Positions 1-10,899 of a stretch of 64,000 nt of DNA are shown here, piece by piece (within the stretch, counting starts at the first letter, position 1; every line of letters starts with the position of its first letter). Source of the stretch: Sphingobium cloacae (GTDB lineage: Bacteria > Pseudomonadota > Alphaproteobacteria > Sphingomonadales > Sphingomonadaceae); the NCBI RefSeq assembly GCF_002355855.1, contig NZ_AP017655.1, positions 2,669,001-2,733,000 of the forward strand. Direction: 5' to 3'. The translations under genes were made by a program, and so were the position numbers. The notes under the pieces were generated by a model that worked only from the letters and a program-made list of their open reading frames with translations, was not told the origin of the DNA and did not search any database.

Positions 1-1534
1 GCTGCGACAGGCCGACCAGTTCGAACGCCTTGACCATGGCTTCGGGCGACTGGTTGCGGATCGATCCGGACGCGATCTCATAGCCGTTGCAGACCATATC
101 GTACTGATAGGCCTTGAGGCTGAGCGGGTCCGCGCTGTTCAACGCCTCCAGCCCGCCCTGCGGCATGGAGAAGGGGTTGTGCGCGAAGTCGATCTTCTTC
201 TCGTCCTCGTCATATTCGTAGAAGGGGAAGTCGACGATCCAGCACAGTTCGAAGCGGTCCTTGTCGATGAGGTCGAGTTGCTCACCCACGCGGATGCGCG
301 CCAGCCCCGCGAGCTTGGCGGCCTGCGATTCCTTGCCCGCCGCGAAGAACACGCCGTCATTGGGGCCAAGGCCGAGCGCGGCGATCAGCTTCGCGGTCGC
401 TTCCTCGCCATGGTTCTTGGCAATGGGGCCGCCAGGGACGCCATCCTTGATGTTGATATAGCCAAGACCCGAATAGCCTTCGCCCCGCGCCCAGTTGTTC
501 ATGTCGTCGAAGAATTTGCGGCTGCCCGCGCCCGCGCCGGGGGCCGGGATCGCGCGGATCACGCTGCCGCTTTCGACCAGCGAGGCGAAGATGCCGAAGC
601 CCGACCCGTGGAAATGATCGGTCACGTCGGTGATGAGGATGGGGTTGCGCAGGTCCGGCTTGTCGCTGCCATATTTGAGCATGGCCTCGGCATGGGGGAT
701 GCGCGGGAAGCTGCCCGCCGGGGTCACGGGCTTGCCGTCGGCGAAGGCTTCGAACACCTGCGCGATCACCGGCTCCATCGTGTTCCACACATCTTCCTGC
801 GTGACGAAGCTCATTTCGAGGTCGAGCTGGTAGAATTCGCCGGGCAGGCGGTCGGCGCGCGGGTCTTCGTCGCGGAAACAGGGCGCGATCTGGAAATAGC
901 GGTCGAAGCCCGCGACCATCAAAAGCTGCTTATATTGCTGGGGCGCCTGCGGCAGGGCATAGAATTTGCCCGCATGGATACGGCTGGGGACGAGGAAGTC
1001 GCGCGCGCCTTCCGGGCTGCTGGCCGTCAGGATCGGCGTCGAATATTCGGTGAAGCCCGCATCCTCCATGCGGCGGCGCATGTCGGAGATGATCTTCGTG
1101 CGCTTGACGATGTTCGCGTGCAGCGTTTCGCGCCGCAGGTCGAGGAAGCGGTAGCGCAGACGGATATCCTCGGGATAGTCCTGCTCGCCCGCGACGGGGA
1201 GCGGCAGGTCGGCGGCGGCGGACAGCACCACCGCGTCATCCGCGCGGATCTCGATTGCGCCGGTGGGAAGGTTCGGATTCACCGCCTCGGCGGCGCGGGC
1301 GACGACGCGGCCCGTCACCGTCACGACGCTTTCTGCGCGCAGGCTTTCGATCACCTGGAAGACAGGGCCGTCCACCTCCGTCACGATCTGGACCATGCCA
1401 TAATGGTCGCGCAGGTCGATGAAGACGAGGTCGCCATGATCGCGCTTGCGATGCACCCAGCCGGAGACGCGGACCGTCTCGCCGGCGTTGGCGGCGGTCA
1501 GTTCGCCGCAGGTATGAGTGCGATAGGCGTGCAT
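1..1534 (-). CDS. aspS: Aspartyl-tRNA synthetase (3' end cut by window edge)
   Basis: Class II aminoacyl-tRNA synthetase that charges tRNA-Asp (and in many alphaproteobacteria also tRNA-Asn) in the cytoplasm. Translating the minus strand from the ATG at 1534 gives [18 protein letters not shown], then the OB-fold anticodon-binding domain ([22 protein letters not shown]), then class II motif 2 ([10 protein letters not shown]) and the GAD-type insertion typical of bacterial AspRS. The reading frame stays open to base 1, so roughly the last sixth, including motif 3, is missing. It is divergent from rnd. Whether it is discriminating or non-discriminating cannot be decided here. Confidence 0.95.
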   Translation of the reverse strand, partial: MHAYRTHTCGELTAANAGETVRVSGWVHRKRDHGDLVFIDLRDHYGMVQIVTEVDGPVFQVIESLRAESVVTVTGRVVARAAEAVNPNLPTGAIEIRADDAVVLSAAADLPLPVAGEQDYPEDIRLRYRFLDLRRETLHANIVKRTKIISDMRRRMEDAGFTEYSTPILTASSPEGARDFLVPSRIHAGKFYALPQAPQQYKQLLMVAGFDRYFQIAPCFRDEDPRADRLPGEFYQLDLEMSFVTQEDVWNTMEPVIAQVFEAFADGKPVTPAGSFPRIPHAEAMLKYGSDKPDLRNPILITDVTDHFHGSGFGIFASLVESGSVIRAIPAPGAGAGSRKFFDDMNNWARGEGYSGLGYINIKDGVPGGPIAKNHGEEATAKLIAALGLGPNDGVFFAAGKESQAAKLAGLARIRVGEQLDLIDKDRFELCWIVDFPFYEYDEDEKKIDFAHNPFSMPQGGLEALNSADPLSLKAYQYDMVCNGYEIASGSIRNQSPEAMVKAFELVGLSQ

Positions 1535-1662
1535 GGCGTCTGTTTCTTTCGGCTGCGTTTTACGGAAATGACAAATTGTTGCGCCGCCGCTAAGAGCGGG
1601 ATTGTCGAGCAACGACGAGCCCGCCGGGGCGCGGGCCTGCCCATAATAAGATCGAAGACCAT

Positions 1663-2829
1663 ATGCAAATCCATCCGCTGATTACCGACAGCAAGACACT
1701 CGCCGATTTCTGCGCCCGCATCGCGAAATCTCCCTATATCGCCATCGATACCGAGTTCATGCGGGAAAATAGTTACTGGCCCGACCTCTGCCTGGTGCAG
1801 GTGGCGGACCCGAACGAAGCCGCCGCCATCGACCCGAAAGCGCCGGGGCTGGACCTTTCCCCCCTGCTCGACCTGATGGTCGACAATGAGGAGGTGCTGA
1901 AGGTCTTCCACGCGGGCGGGCAGGATCTGGAGATCATCTACAACCTGACCGGCAAGACGCCGCATCCGCTGTTCGACACGCAGATCGCGGCGATGGCGCT
2001 GGGGCTGGGCGAGCAGATCGGCTACGGCAATCTGGTCGATGCCTGGCTGGGCGTGCAACTGGACAAGGGCGCGCGCTTCACCGACTGGGCGCGGCGGCCG
2101 CTGGACAAGAGGCAGATCGACTATGCGATCGGCGACGTCACCTACCTCATTCAGATTTTCCCGATGATGCTGGAGGAACTGCGCAAGACCGGGCGCGGCG
2201 GCTGGCTGGATCAGGAGATGGAGCGGGTGTGCGATCCCGAAAACTACCGCAACGTTCCCGAAGAGGCCTGGCAGCGCGTCCGCATCGCCAGCCGCAAGGC
2301 CGATGTGCTGGGACGGCTGAAGGCTCTGGCCGCATGGCGCGAACTGGAGGCGCAGGACAAGAATTTGCCGCGCGGGCGCATCGTCAAGGACGAGACGCTG
2401 GCCGACATCGCCAGCCACCCGCCCCGCTCGCAGGACGATCTGGGCAAGGTGCGGGGGCTTTCCGCGACGTGGAAGAGCAACGACATAGGCGGGCGGCTGA
2501 TGGCGGCGCTGGCCGCGGCCCAGCCCCTGCCCCGTGACGAGATGCCGGACCGCGAGCCGCGCCGCCCCGGCCTGGGCAAGGACGGGGCGCTGGTCGCCGA
2601 TCTTCTCAAGCTGCTGCTCAAGATCCGGTCGCGCGACATCAATGTCGCCTCGCGCCTGATCGCGCGGTCCGACGACATCGACGCGCTGGCCGCGGGCGTG
2701 CGCGACGGCTTGCCGATCCTCGACGGCTGGCGTTATGAACAGTTCGGGCGCGACGCCGTCGATCTGGTCGAAGGGCGGCTCGCCTTCGCGGTCGACAAGG
2801 GCCGCCTCAAGATGACGCGCACGGAATAA
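1663..2829 (+). CDS. rnd: Ribonuclease D
   Basis: 3'-5' exoribonuclease that trims the 3' ends of tRNA precursors and other small RNAs. At 388 residues it has the usual RNase D length. DEDDy-type exonuclease motifs are all present: IDTEF near residue 28 (Exo I), [10 protein letters not shown] near 81-90 (Exo II) and YAIGDVTYL near 154-162 (Exo III, with the catalytic Tyr and Asp). An HRDC-type helical region follows at about 210-290. The ATG at 1663 opens with [10 protein letters not shown], the standard start for this family in sphingomonads. It is divergent from aspS with about 130 bp between, which must hold both promoters. The next gene starts 12 bp after its stop. Confidence 0.95.
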   Translation: MQIHPLITDSKTLADFCARIAKSPYIAIDTEFMRENSYWPDLCLVQVADPNEAAAIDPKAPGLDLSPLLDLMVDNEEVLKVFHAGGQDLEIIYNLTGKTPHPLFDTQIAAMALGLGEQIGYGNLVDAWLGVQLDKGARFTDWARRPLDKRQIDYAIGDVTYLIQIFPMMLEELRKTGRGGWLDQEMERVCDPENYRNVPEEAWQRVRIASRKADVLGRLKALAAWRELEAQDKNLPRGRIVKDETLADIASHPPRSQDDLGKVRGLSATWKSNDIGGRLMAALAAAQPLPRDEMPDREPRRPGLGKDGALVADLLKLLLKIRSRDINVASRLIARSDDIDALAAGVRDGLPILDGWRYEQFGRDAVDLVEGRLAFAVDKGRLKMTRTE

Positions 2830-2841
2830 GGATACGGTTCG

Positions 2842-3141
2842 ATGCGGATGGCGATGATGATGGCGGCGCTTCTTCCCCTGGCGGCCTGCGCGGGAGCGGG
2901 CGAAGAAGGACCGGGCAACACGCCTCCGGTTGCGGACGGCAAATGCCGGGACGAATCGCTCTCCGGTTTCGTGGGACAGACCGCCACGGCGGATCTCGGC
3001 GCGCGGATGATGGCGGCTTCAGGCGCGAAAACGCTGCGCTGGGGCGGTCCCAACACCGCCATGACCATGGACCTGCGGCCCGACCGGCTGACCGTGCTTT
3101 ATGACGAGAAGATGGTGATCAAGTCGCTGTCCTGTAGCTAG
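2842..3141 (+). CDS. I78-family peptidase inhibitor-like lipoprotein
   Basis: A 99-residue protein with a short signal peptide ending in a lipobox (LPLAAC, Cys about residue 15), so probably a periplasmic lipoprotein. The mature part matches the I78 inhibitor fold by eye: a Cys near the N-terminus, FVGQTATADLGARMM, then GAKTLRW and the basic segment MDLRPDRLTVLYDE, with a final Cys. Members of this family inhibit serine proteases such as elastase and subtilisin. It starts 12 bp after rnd and may share its transcript. Function is inferred from the family pattern only. Confidence 0.7.
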   Translation: MRMAMMMAALLPLAACAGAGEEGPGNTPPVADGKCRDESLSGFVGQTATADLGARMMAASGAKTLRWGGPNTAMTMDLRPDRLTVLYDEKMVIKSLSCS

Positions 3142-3155
3142 GGCCTCCGCTCGAA

Positions 3156-3854
3156 TCAGCATTCCAGCCCGATCAGCGTTCCGCTGGCGATGCGGCCGAC
3201 ATGGCGCTGGCCGTCGATCGCCAGCCAGTCGGGCGTCGCTTCCAGCCGGCGGCCGCGAATGGTGGTGCGCAGATGCTCCACCGCGATGCGGTTGCGCGAG
3301 ACGATCCGCAATATGGCGATGCCATCCCCCCGCGCCGCCATCATGCTGTAGCGGTCGCCGCGCTGGAGGAAGTGCCAGCTTCCATCGCGCGGAAGCCATT
3401 CATTGCCGTCCACCACCTGAACCGGCGTGCCGTCGGGCGCGCCCATCCGCAAGCTGATGCGCGTGGCTCCATTGCCGCGGCGAGGCGGGGCGAAGATCAG
3501 GATCGGCTCCCCGTCGAGCGTGAGCGGGATCGGCGTATCCCGCAACAGGCGAGAGCCGCCGATGACGAGGTGCGGCAGATCGCTGGAGAAGGGCAGGCGG
3601 TCCCGCGCGAAATGGCGCTGGCGCACGACCGGATTGGCGTGGAAATTCTGGACCTGCGCCGGGGTCAGCCGCCCTTCTTCCACCAGGCCGTGACAGGTGG
3701 GGCACATCAGCGTTTCGCCCCGCCCCTCCGGCAATCCCAGATAGCGGTAGATGGTGACGCCGCAACGGACGCAGGCGAATCCGCAGGCCTGACGAATGGC
3801 GGCGCGTTCGTCCTCCGTCAAATCCGGCAATGAAGGCATCACAGGCAAGACCAT
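3156..3854 (-). CDS. Unrecognised protein with N-terminal HNH/zinc-ribbon-like motif
   Basis: A 232-residue soluble protein. Near residues 24-55 it has a CxxxCxxC-type motif (CGFACVRCG) and a later CPTCHG, a pair of Cys clusters as in HNH nucleases or zinc ribbons; residues RNFHANP-like text further on does not complete a clear HNH active site. The C-terminal two thirds (about 85-232) look like beta-rich sequence of unknown family. The ATG at 3854 is preferred because AGGGAG lies about 9 nt upstream; an internal ATG at 3839 lacks such a site. It converges on the I78 gene with 14 bp between. It could be a nuclease or simply a zinc-binding protein; I do not assign a function. Confidence 0.6.
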   Translation of the reverse strand: MVLPVMPSLPDLTEDERAAIRQACGFACVRCGVTIYRYLGLPEGRGETLMCPTCHGLVEEGRLTPAQVQNFHANPVVRQRHFARDRLPFSSDLPHLVIGGSRLLRDTPIPLTLDGEPILIFAPPRRGNGATRISLRMGAPDGTPVQVVDGNEWLPRDGSWHFLQRGDRYSMMAARGDGIAILRIVSRNRIAVEHLRTTIRGRRLEATPDWLAIDGQRHVGRIASGTLIGLEC

Positions 3855-4002
3855 GCACGACGCTCCCTGACAAGTGCCGTCCGCTTTGCGCGGATCGGCG
3901 ATCCTTTCGGTGCGTCCTCCTGCGTGTGAGAACTCTCCTCGGCTTTTATGGCTTTATCGTTGTAAAAAAAGGCCGTGAGTCAAGCAGATTAGCGCGGAGG
4001 CA

Positions 4003-4389
4003 TCAACGCTGCGGCAACAGGTCCAGATTGCGCGAGGCCGCGATGGCGCGGATGCGGCCGGGACGCGGCATGGACTTGATCGCGATTTCCGCTACGTCGC
4101 CCGCGCTGAACAGCTCCACATTGCCGACATCGAAAAGGCGCTGGCCGAAGCTCTGCGTGATGCGGACGCTGCGGATGCTGGTGAGCGCGATTTCCGTGCG
4201 CTGCTTGGCGAGCAGACCACGCTCCATCAGCACCTCCCGCTCGCTGAGCGCCAGCCGCTCGCCCTTGCACATCACCCACCAGGCGCCGATGGCGAGGATG
4301 CCCACCACCGAGATCAGCAGCAGCAGGAAGAGGAAGGGATGCGCCCGGAACATCGCGGGATGTTCGTCATACAGCCATGTTTCGCTCAT
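4003..4389 (-). CDS. PH domain-containing membrane protein
   Basis: A 128-residue protein: about 20 N-terminal residues, a hydrophobic stretch (FLFLLLLISVVGILAIGAWW), then a bacterial PH-like domain (GERLALSEREVLMERGLL..TEIALTSIRSVRITQSFGQRLFDVGNVELFSAG). This is the pattern of bPH_2/YdbT-type proteins, whose role is unclear. The start at 4389 is chosen over an in-frame ATG 12 codons upstream because AGGGAG lies just before it. It is flanked by divergent and co-directional genes of unrelated function. Confidence 0.75.
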   Translation of the reverse strand: MSETWLYDEHPAMFRAHPFLFLLLLISVVGILAIGAWWVMCKGERLALSEREVLMERGLLAKQRTEIALTSIRSVRITQSFGQRLFDVGNVELFSAGDVAEIAIKSMPRPGRIRAIAASRNLDLLPQR

Positions 4390-4521
4390 CGCTCGCTCCC
4401 TGATGGGTCCGCGCCGACTTCGCATGGGGCGCGTCCCGCCGTCAAGCAGTGCGGGACAGCAGGCGCGTTAACCGGATTTTTTCATCCTGCGCCTACATTG
4501 CTCGCGTGAAAGGCAAGGATC

Positions 4522-5094
4522 ATGGCCCAGGGCTTGTACGACATCGACGACCGCCAGGCAGGCCGCTTCAACCCGCATGAAGCCGGCCGCGAGAAACGGA
4601 AGGGCGGATTGCCGCTGACGGCGCTGTTCCTGGCGTTGCTGGGCGGCGCGGCGGCGATCCTGGCGATCGGACCTCAACTGCTGTGGTCGCAGCCCGAATC
4701 GCACCAAGGCGGCAGCGGTTTTGGAGGCGGCCTCGTCATCAACGCCACCTTCGACGCCTGTAGCAGCGAAGCGCGCGCCGCCGCCTGCGTGGTGTCGCCG
4801 CGAGAATTTTCCTACGGCAGCACGACCTATCATCTCTCCGACATCCGCACGCCCGATGCCCAATTCCCCGCCTGCGACGCGGAAGCGCAACTGGCGGGCA
4901 AGGCGACGCGCACCTTTATCGGCATCCTTAACGGCGGCGCATTCGAATCGCTGCCCGATCCCACCGATTCCGATCCGGCCGCGCGCATCCTGATGCGCGA
5001 CGGCGTGTCCATCGGCCAGATCATGATCGCGAAGGGGGTGGCCCAGCCATGGGCGCCCCAACCTTATAACTGGTGCGCCCACGCCAGCGTGTGA
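4522..5094 (+). CDS. Membrane-anchored SNase-like protein, active site degenerate
   Basis: A 190-residue protein with one transmembrane segment (about residues 30-52) and an extracytoplasmic domain. The domain follows the outline of thermonuclease-type folds: YHLSDIRTPD, a Cys-acid-E-x-x-L-A helix (PACDAEAQLAGKATR), then a turn region, DGVSIGQIMIAKGVAQPW and a closing YNWC. The DGDT-type catalytic stretch is replaced by SPREF and the usual DRYGR is replaced by DSDPAAR, so nuclease activity is doubtful. It stands between a PH-domain gene on the other strand and lepA, which converges on it. The family call is by eye and moderate. Confidence 0.6.
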   Translation: MAQGLYDIDDRQAGRFNPHEAGREKRKGGLPLTALFLALLGGAAAILAIGPQLLWSQPESHQGGSGFGGGLVINATFDACSSEARAAACVVSPREFSYGSTTYHLSDIRTPDAQFPACDAEAQLAGKATRTFIGILNGGAFESLPDPTDSDPAARILMRDGVSIGQIMIAKGVAQPWAPQPYNWCAHASV

Positions 5095-5104
5095 GGGCGC
5101 GCGC

Positions 5105-6910
<1,806 letters not shown>

Positions 6911-7089
6911 GAAGCGGGCCGATAGCAGCCATTTTACGGGCTGTCAGCCAGTCTTGGGCATGGGGATAATCGCAATCGGAACGGCGCGCTCTGCTTGAAC
7001 CGCCAAATGGTTGTGATAGAACGCATGCAAAGACAGGGTTGCGCATCATCGAACGGGATATTCTGCAACTTTTTTGGGGGTTTTCGACA

Positions 7090-7860
7090 ATGCAGCGTTT
7101 CACGAAATTCCTGGCGGCCGCCGCCGGTCTGGCGATGGCGGCCTCGCCCGCTCTGGCCGCCGACAAGGGATCGTCGGGCCGTCAGGCACAGGCGAAGAAG
7201 CAGATGGAAATCCCCCGCTGCACCAAGCGGCTGGGCACCGTCGCTATCGTCGAGCCCGACAATCAGTGGTGGCGCGAAATGAGCCTTGGCAGCCCGGAAG
7301 CCATCATCAAGCTGTTCGTGCAGCAGTCGGGCTGCTTCGGCCTCGTCAATCGCGGCCGTTCGATGGCCAGCCGCAACATGGAACGCGCCATGGCGGATTC
7401 GGGCGAGCTTCAGGCCGGCTCCAACCTGGGCAAGGGCCAGGTGAAGGCGGCGGATTATTTCCTCCAGCCCGATATCGTCACCACCAACAGCAATAGCGGC
7501 GGCAACGCTTTGGGCGGTCTGGTCGGCGGCTTCCTGGGCGGACGGACGCTGGGCGCGCTGGCCGGCGGCATTTCGGTCAAGAAGAAGGAAGCCAATGTCA
7601 CGCTGTCGATCGTGAATGCGCGCACGACCGAGGAAGAGGCGATGACCGAAGGCTATTTCCGCAAGTCGGACCTCAGCTTCGGCGGCGGCGGCGGTCTCGG
7701 CTGGATGGGCGGCCTCGCCGCAGCCGGCGGCGGCGGCTATCAGAACACCGAAATCGGTCAGGTGATCGTGCTCGCCTATCTGGACGCCTATACCAAGCTG
7801 GTGACGCAACTCGGCGGCCTGCCCGCCAATGCAGCGGCAGCGGCCCCGGTCGCGCAGTAA
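7090..7860 (+). CDS. Secreted CsgG/HfaB-like protein
   Basis: A 256-residue exported protein starting at the ATG at 7090, with a clear signal peptide (FTKFLAAAAGLAMAASPALA). The body contains GTVAIVEPDN, an ADYFLQPDIVTTN segment, a Gly-rich loop (GGLVGGFLGGRTLGALAGG), a strand pair ANVTLSIVNARTTEEEA, and a second Gly-rich run before the C-terminal helix. The order of these parts resembles the CsgG/HfaB family of outer-membrane secretion or anchoring proteins, but there is no lipobox Cys after the signal and no curli or holdfast genes nearby. An upstream in-frame start at 7039 would bury the signal peptide. A strong terminator follows the stop. Confidence 0.65.
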   Translation: MQRFTKFLAAAAGLAMAASPALAADKGSSGRQAQAKKQMEIPRCTKRLGTVAIVEPDNQWWREMSLGSPEAIIKLFVQQSGCFGLVNRGRSMASRNMERAMADSGELQAGSNLGKGQVKAADYFLQPDIVTTNSNSGGNALGGLVGGFLGGRTLGALAGGISVKKKEANVTLSIVNARTTEEEAMTEGYFRKSDLSFGGGGGLGWMGGLAAAGGGGYQNTEIGQVIVLAYLDAYTKLVTQLGGLPANAAAAAPVAQ

Positions 7861-7880
7861 GCGACAGGCATCAGGTGAAG

Positions 7881-7917
7881 AAGGGCGCGGCCGGACATCC
7901 GGCGGCGCCCTTTTTTT
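7881..7917 (+). terminator. Rho-independent terminator of the CsgG-like gene
   Basis: Stem GGGCGC (7883-7888) with GCGCCC (7905-7910), an inner CCGGA/TCCGG hairpin, then seven T residues. It lies 20 bp after the stop codon. Confidence 0.9.
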
Positions 7918-7931
7918 GTGCGATGGCTGAC

Positions 7932-8054
7932 TTCGGGCAGGAGCGGACACTCATTCATCCGTTCGGACTGAGCGAAGTCGAAGCTTTCCACTGAGCGGAG
8001 CGAAGTGGCCTCCCTACGGTCGGCCGTGCCCTTCGACTTCGCTCAGGGCGAACG
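7932..8054. repeat. Dispersed palindromic repeat, family A, copy 1
   Basis: Contains TTCGGGCAGGAGCGGACACT and the core GTTCGGACTGAGCGAAGTCG (7961-7980), then a shorter internal inverted repeat CACTGAGCGGAGCGAAGTGG, then the opposite-facing core CCTTCGACTTCGCTCAGGGC (8030-8049). Bases 7932-7982 are identical, over 51 nt, to 35160-35210. It fills the gap between two terminators; no gene is seen here (whole gap 7861-8187). Confidence 0.85.
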
Positions 8055-8134
8055 GAATGAGGAAAGCGGACCGTCGCCAATCCACCCTAAAGCCGCCTTC
8101 ATCCCCGCTCCCCCGCTGCCCTATCCCCAAACGG

Positions 8135-8167
8135 AAACGCCGCCCCGTTTGGCACGGGGCGGCGTTT
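8135..8167. terminator. Bidirectional terminator, 3' of RNase E gene
   Basis: A perfect 13-bp stem (8135-8147 with 8155-8167) around loop TTTGGCA, with T residues on both sides. It ends 20 bp before the rne stop codon position on the minus strand and probably terminates rne. Confidence 0.85.
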
Positions 8168-8187
8168 TTCAGGCCGGGTGAGAGGGC

Positions 8188-10899
8188 TTATTGCCCGAAG
8201 GTGCGCTGCCACCAGCCGCGCTGGGGCGAGCCATTATCCTCTGCCTCTTCGGCGGTTTCCATGCTTTCGACCTCAGCGGCCGCCGTTTCGGGAGCTACTG
8301 ACTGAGGCGCTTCCACGGCGGCTTCCGGCGCGACCACAGGCGCCTCCGCAATGGCGGCGTCAGCGCCTTCGGCTTCGCTCGCGACAGTCTTCTTGCGGCG
8401 CGGGGCGCGCTTGGGCTTCGGTTTCGCTTCGGATTCCGGCTCCGCAGCGACGGCTTCCGTCGCGGGGGGAGCATCGGCCGCTTCGGCTTCGCTCGCGACA
8501 GCCTTCTTGCGACGCGGCGCGCGCTTGGGCTTGGCAGGCGCTTCCTCCGCAGCGGGAACGGGCTCTTCCATTGGCGTTTCCGCCATCGGCTCGGCCATTT
8601 CCGCCGCCGCCGGTTCGGCCACGGCTTCCTTGGCCTTGCGGGCGCGGGGACGGCGACGCGTCTTGGGGGCATCCGCTGCGGCGGCATCTTCTGCGGCGGC
8701 TTCGGCTTCAGGTGCTGCCTCCGGTTCAGCGGCTGGCGCTTCCTCGACCGGCTCCGCAGCTTCCACGCCTTCGCTCATAGCCTCTTCGGCACCGCCTTCG
8801 CGACGGCGGCGTCCGCCCCGACGGCCCCGGCGGCCACGCTTGCGCCCGCCTTCGCCTTCCTCGGAGGTTTCCGCGTCGGCGCCTTCCGAGGCGTCCTCGC
8901 CAGCCTCAGTCTCAGATTCGGCCTCCGCTTCGCCATCCTCACCGGATTCCGACGCCGGCTCACCGCCATCCTCGCGCTGGCCGCCCCGGCGGCGGCGGCG
9001 GCGACGGCGACGGCGTCCGCCTTCGCGGTCCTCGCCACGCTCCTCGCGTTCGGACGGGACTTCCTCCTCCTCGGCTTCTTCCTCTTCCTCCTCGATCACA
9101 TCGAGGTCGTCCTCTTCCTCGACGAGAGGCGCATAGCTCACGACCCGCTCCGGACGCGGACCGCTCGGTTCGACCGACATGCGCGCGCCCTCCACCTCGC
9201 CATCCGGAAGGATGACGATGGTGACGCCGTAACGCTGCTCGATCTCGTCCAGCTCGCGCCGCTTGTTGTTGAGGACGTAGAAGGCCGCTTCCTGACTGGC
9301 GCGCAGCGTAACGACGCTGCCTCGCCCGCGCGCCGCTTCTTCTTCCAGCATCCGCAGCGCGCTGAGGCCCGCCGACGATGCCGTGCGGACCAGCCCGGTG
9401 CCCTCGCAATGCGGGCACTGGCGCGTCGATGCTTCCAGGACGCCGGTCCGCAGCCGCTGGCGGCTCATCTCCATCAGGCCGAAGCCCGAAATCCGGCCGA
9501 CCTGGATGCGGGCGCGGTCGTCCTTCAGCGCCTCCTTCATCGCCTTCTCGACCTTGCGGATGTTGGAGTTCACCTCCATGTCGATGAAGTCGATGACGAC
9601 GAGGCCGGCCATGTCGCGCAGGCGAAGCTGCCGCGCGATCTCGCGCGCGGCCTCCAGGTTGGTGGCGACGGCGGTCTGCTCGATCCCATGCTCGCGGGTC
9701 GACCGGCCGGAGTTGATGTCGATCGACACCAGCGCCTCGGTCGGGTTGATGACCAGATAGCCGCCCGACTTCAACTGCACCACCGGATTGTACATGGCCG
9801 CGAGTTGATCCTCGACGCTCGCCCGCTGGAACAGCGACACCGCGTCGGCATATTGCTTCACCCGCCGCGCATGGCTGGGCATCAGCAGCTTCATGAAGTC
9901 CTTGGCGGCCCGATATCCGTCCTCGCCCTCGACGATGACTTCCTCGATATCCTTGTTGTAGATGTCGCGGATCGCCCGCTTGATAAGGTCGCTGTCATTG
10001 TGGATCAGCGCGGGGGCGGCGGATTGCAGCGTATTCTCGCGAATCTCGTCCCACAGGCGCGCCAGATAGTCGAAGTCGCGCTTGATCTCGGTCTTGGTGC
10101 GTTGCAGCCCCGCCGTGCGGACGATGCAGCCCATGGTGGAGGGCAGCGCCATGTCGGCGATGATGGACTTCAGCCGCTTGCGGTCGGCGGCGTTGCTGAT
10201 CTTGCGCGAAATGCCGCCGCCATGCGACGTGTTGGGCATCAGCACGCAGTAACGGCCCGCGAGGCTGAGATAGGTGGTCAGCGCCGCGCCCTTGTTGCCG
10301 CGCTCTTCCTTGACGACCTGGACCAGCAGCACCTGGCGGCGCTTGATGACGTCCTGGATCTTGTAGCGGCGGCGCAGCGCCATGCGCTTGCGGCGCAGTT
10401 CGTCGGCGGCATCGTCGCCGCCACGGCCCCGGCCGCGCCCCCGGCGTCCCGGCTTTTCGCCGCCTTCGCCGCTCCCTTCGCCATGGTCCGCGTCCTCGCC
10501 GCCTTCCTCATCCTCATGATGGGTCGCGACGACGACTTCCACGCCGTCCTCGCCGGTCAGGCCCTCTTCATCCTCGTCGACCTCGGCGCGCAGCGCGGCC
10601 TCTTCCTCGGCATGGGCGCGTTCCTCGCGCAGCAGGGCTTCGCGGTCTTCGCGCGGGATCTGGTAATAGTCGGGATGGATTTCCGAAAAGGCGAGGAAGC
10701 CGTGGCGGTTGCCGCCATAATCCACGAACGCCGCCTGAAGCGACGGTTCCACGCGGGTGACCTTGGCGAGATAGATATTGCCCTTGAGCTGTTTGTGCTC
10801 GGCGGACTCGAAATCAAACTCCTCGATCCGGTTTCCCTTGACGACCGCGACCCGGGTTTCTTCCCGGTGGCGCGCATCGATCAGCATACGCATTGTCAT
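8188..10899 (-). CDS. rne: Ribonuclease E (Rne/Rng family endoribonuclease)
   Basis: Main endonuclease of mRNA decay and of rRNA/tRNA maturation; scaffold of the degradosome. The 903-residue protein has an S1 domain at about 35-215 split by an acidic then Arg/Gly-rich insert (about 92-175), a feature of alphaproteobacterial enzymes. The DNase I-like catalytic part holds the metal-binding Asp residues in VSIDINSGRS (D394) and VVIDFIDM (D437), and the zinc-link CPHCEG (C495, C498). The C-terminal 330 residues are low-complexity acid/Arg/Ala sequence with two near-identical KPKRAPRRKK blocks, ending RGWWQRTFGQ, like the GWW tail that binds PNPase in Caulobacter. The ATG at 10899 has GGAGA 7 nt upstream. 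Confidence 0.95.
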   Translation of the reverse strand: MTMRMLIDARHREETRVAVVKGNRIEEFDFESAEHKQLKGNIYLAKVTRVEPSLQAAFVDYGGNRHGFLAFSEIHPDYYQIPREDREALLREERAHAEEEAALRAEVDEDEEGLTGEDGVEVVVATHHEDEEGGEDADHGEGSGEGGEKPGRRGRGRGRGGDDAADELRRKRMALRRRYKIQDVIKRRQVLLVQVVKEERGNKGAALTTYLSLAGRYCVLMPNTSHGGGISRKISNAADRKRLKSIIADMALPSTMGCIVRTAGLQRTKTEIKRDFDYLARLWDEIRENTLQSAAPALIHNDSDLIKRAIRDIYNKDIEEVIVEGEDGYRAAKDFMKLLMPSHARRVKQYADAVSLFQRASVEDQLAAMYNPVVQLKSGGYLVINPTEALVSIDINSGRSTREHGIEQTAVATNLEAAREIARQLRLRDMAGLVVIDFIDMEVNSNIRKVEKAMKEALKDDRARIQVGRISGFGLMEMSRQRLRTGVLEASTRQCPHCEGTGLVRTASSAGLSALRMLEEEAARGRGSVVTLRASQEAAFYVLNNKRRELDEIEQRYGVTIVILPDGEVEGARMSVEPSGPRPERVVSYAPLVEEEDDLDVIEEEEEEAEEEEVPSEREERGEDREGGRRRRRRRRRRGGQREDGGEPASESGEDGEAEAESETEAGEDASEGADAETSEEGEGGRKRGRRGRRGGRRRREGGAEEAMSEGVEAAEPVEEAPAAEPEAAPEAEAAAEDAAAADAPKTRRRPRARKAKEAVAEPAAAEMAEPMAETPMEEPVPAAEEAPAKPKRAPRRKKAVASEAEAADAPPATEAVAAEPESEAKPKPKRAPRRKKTVASEAEGADAAIAEAPVVAPEAAVEAPQSVAPETAAAEVESMETAEEAEDNGSPQRGWWQRTFGQ

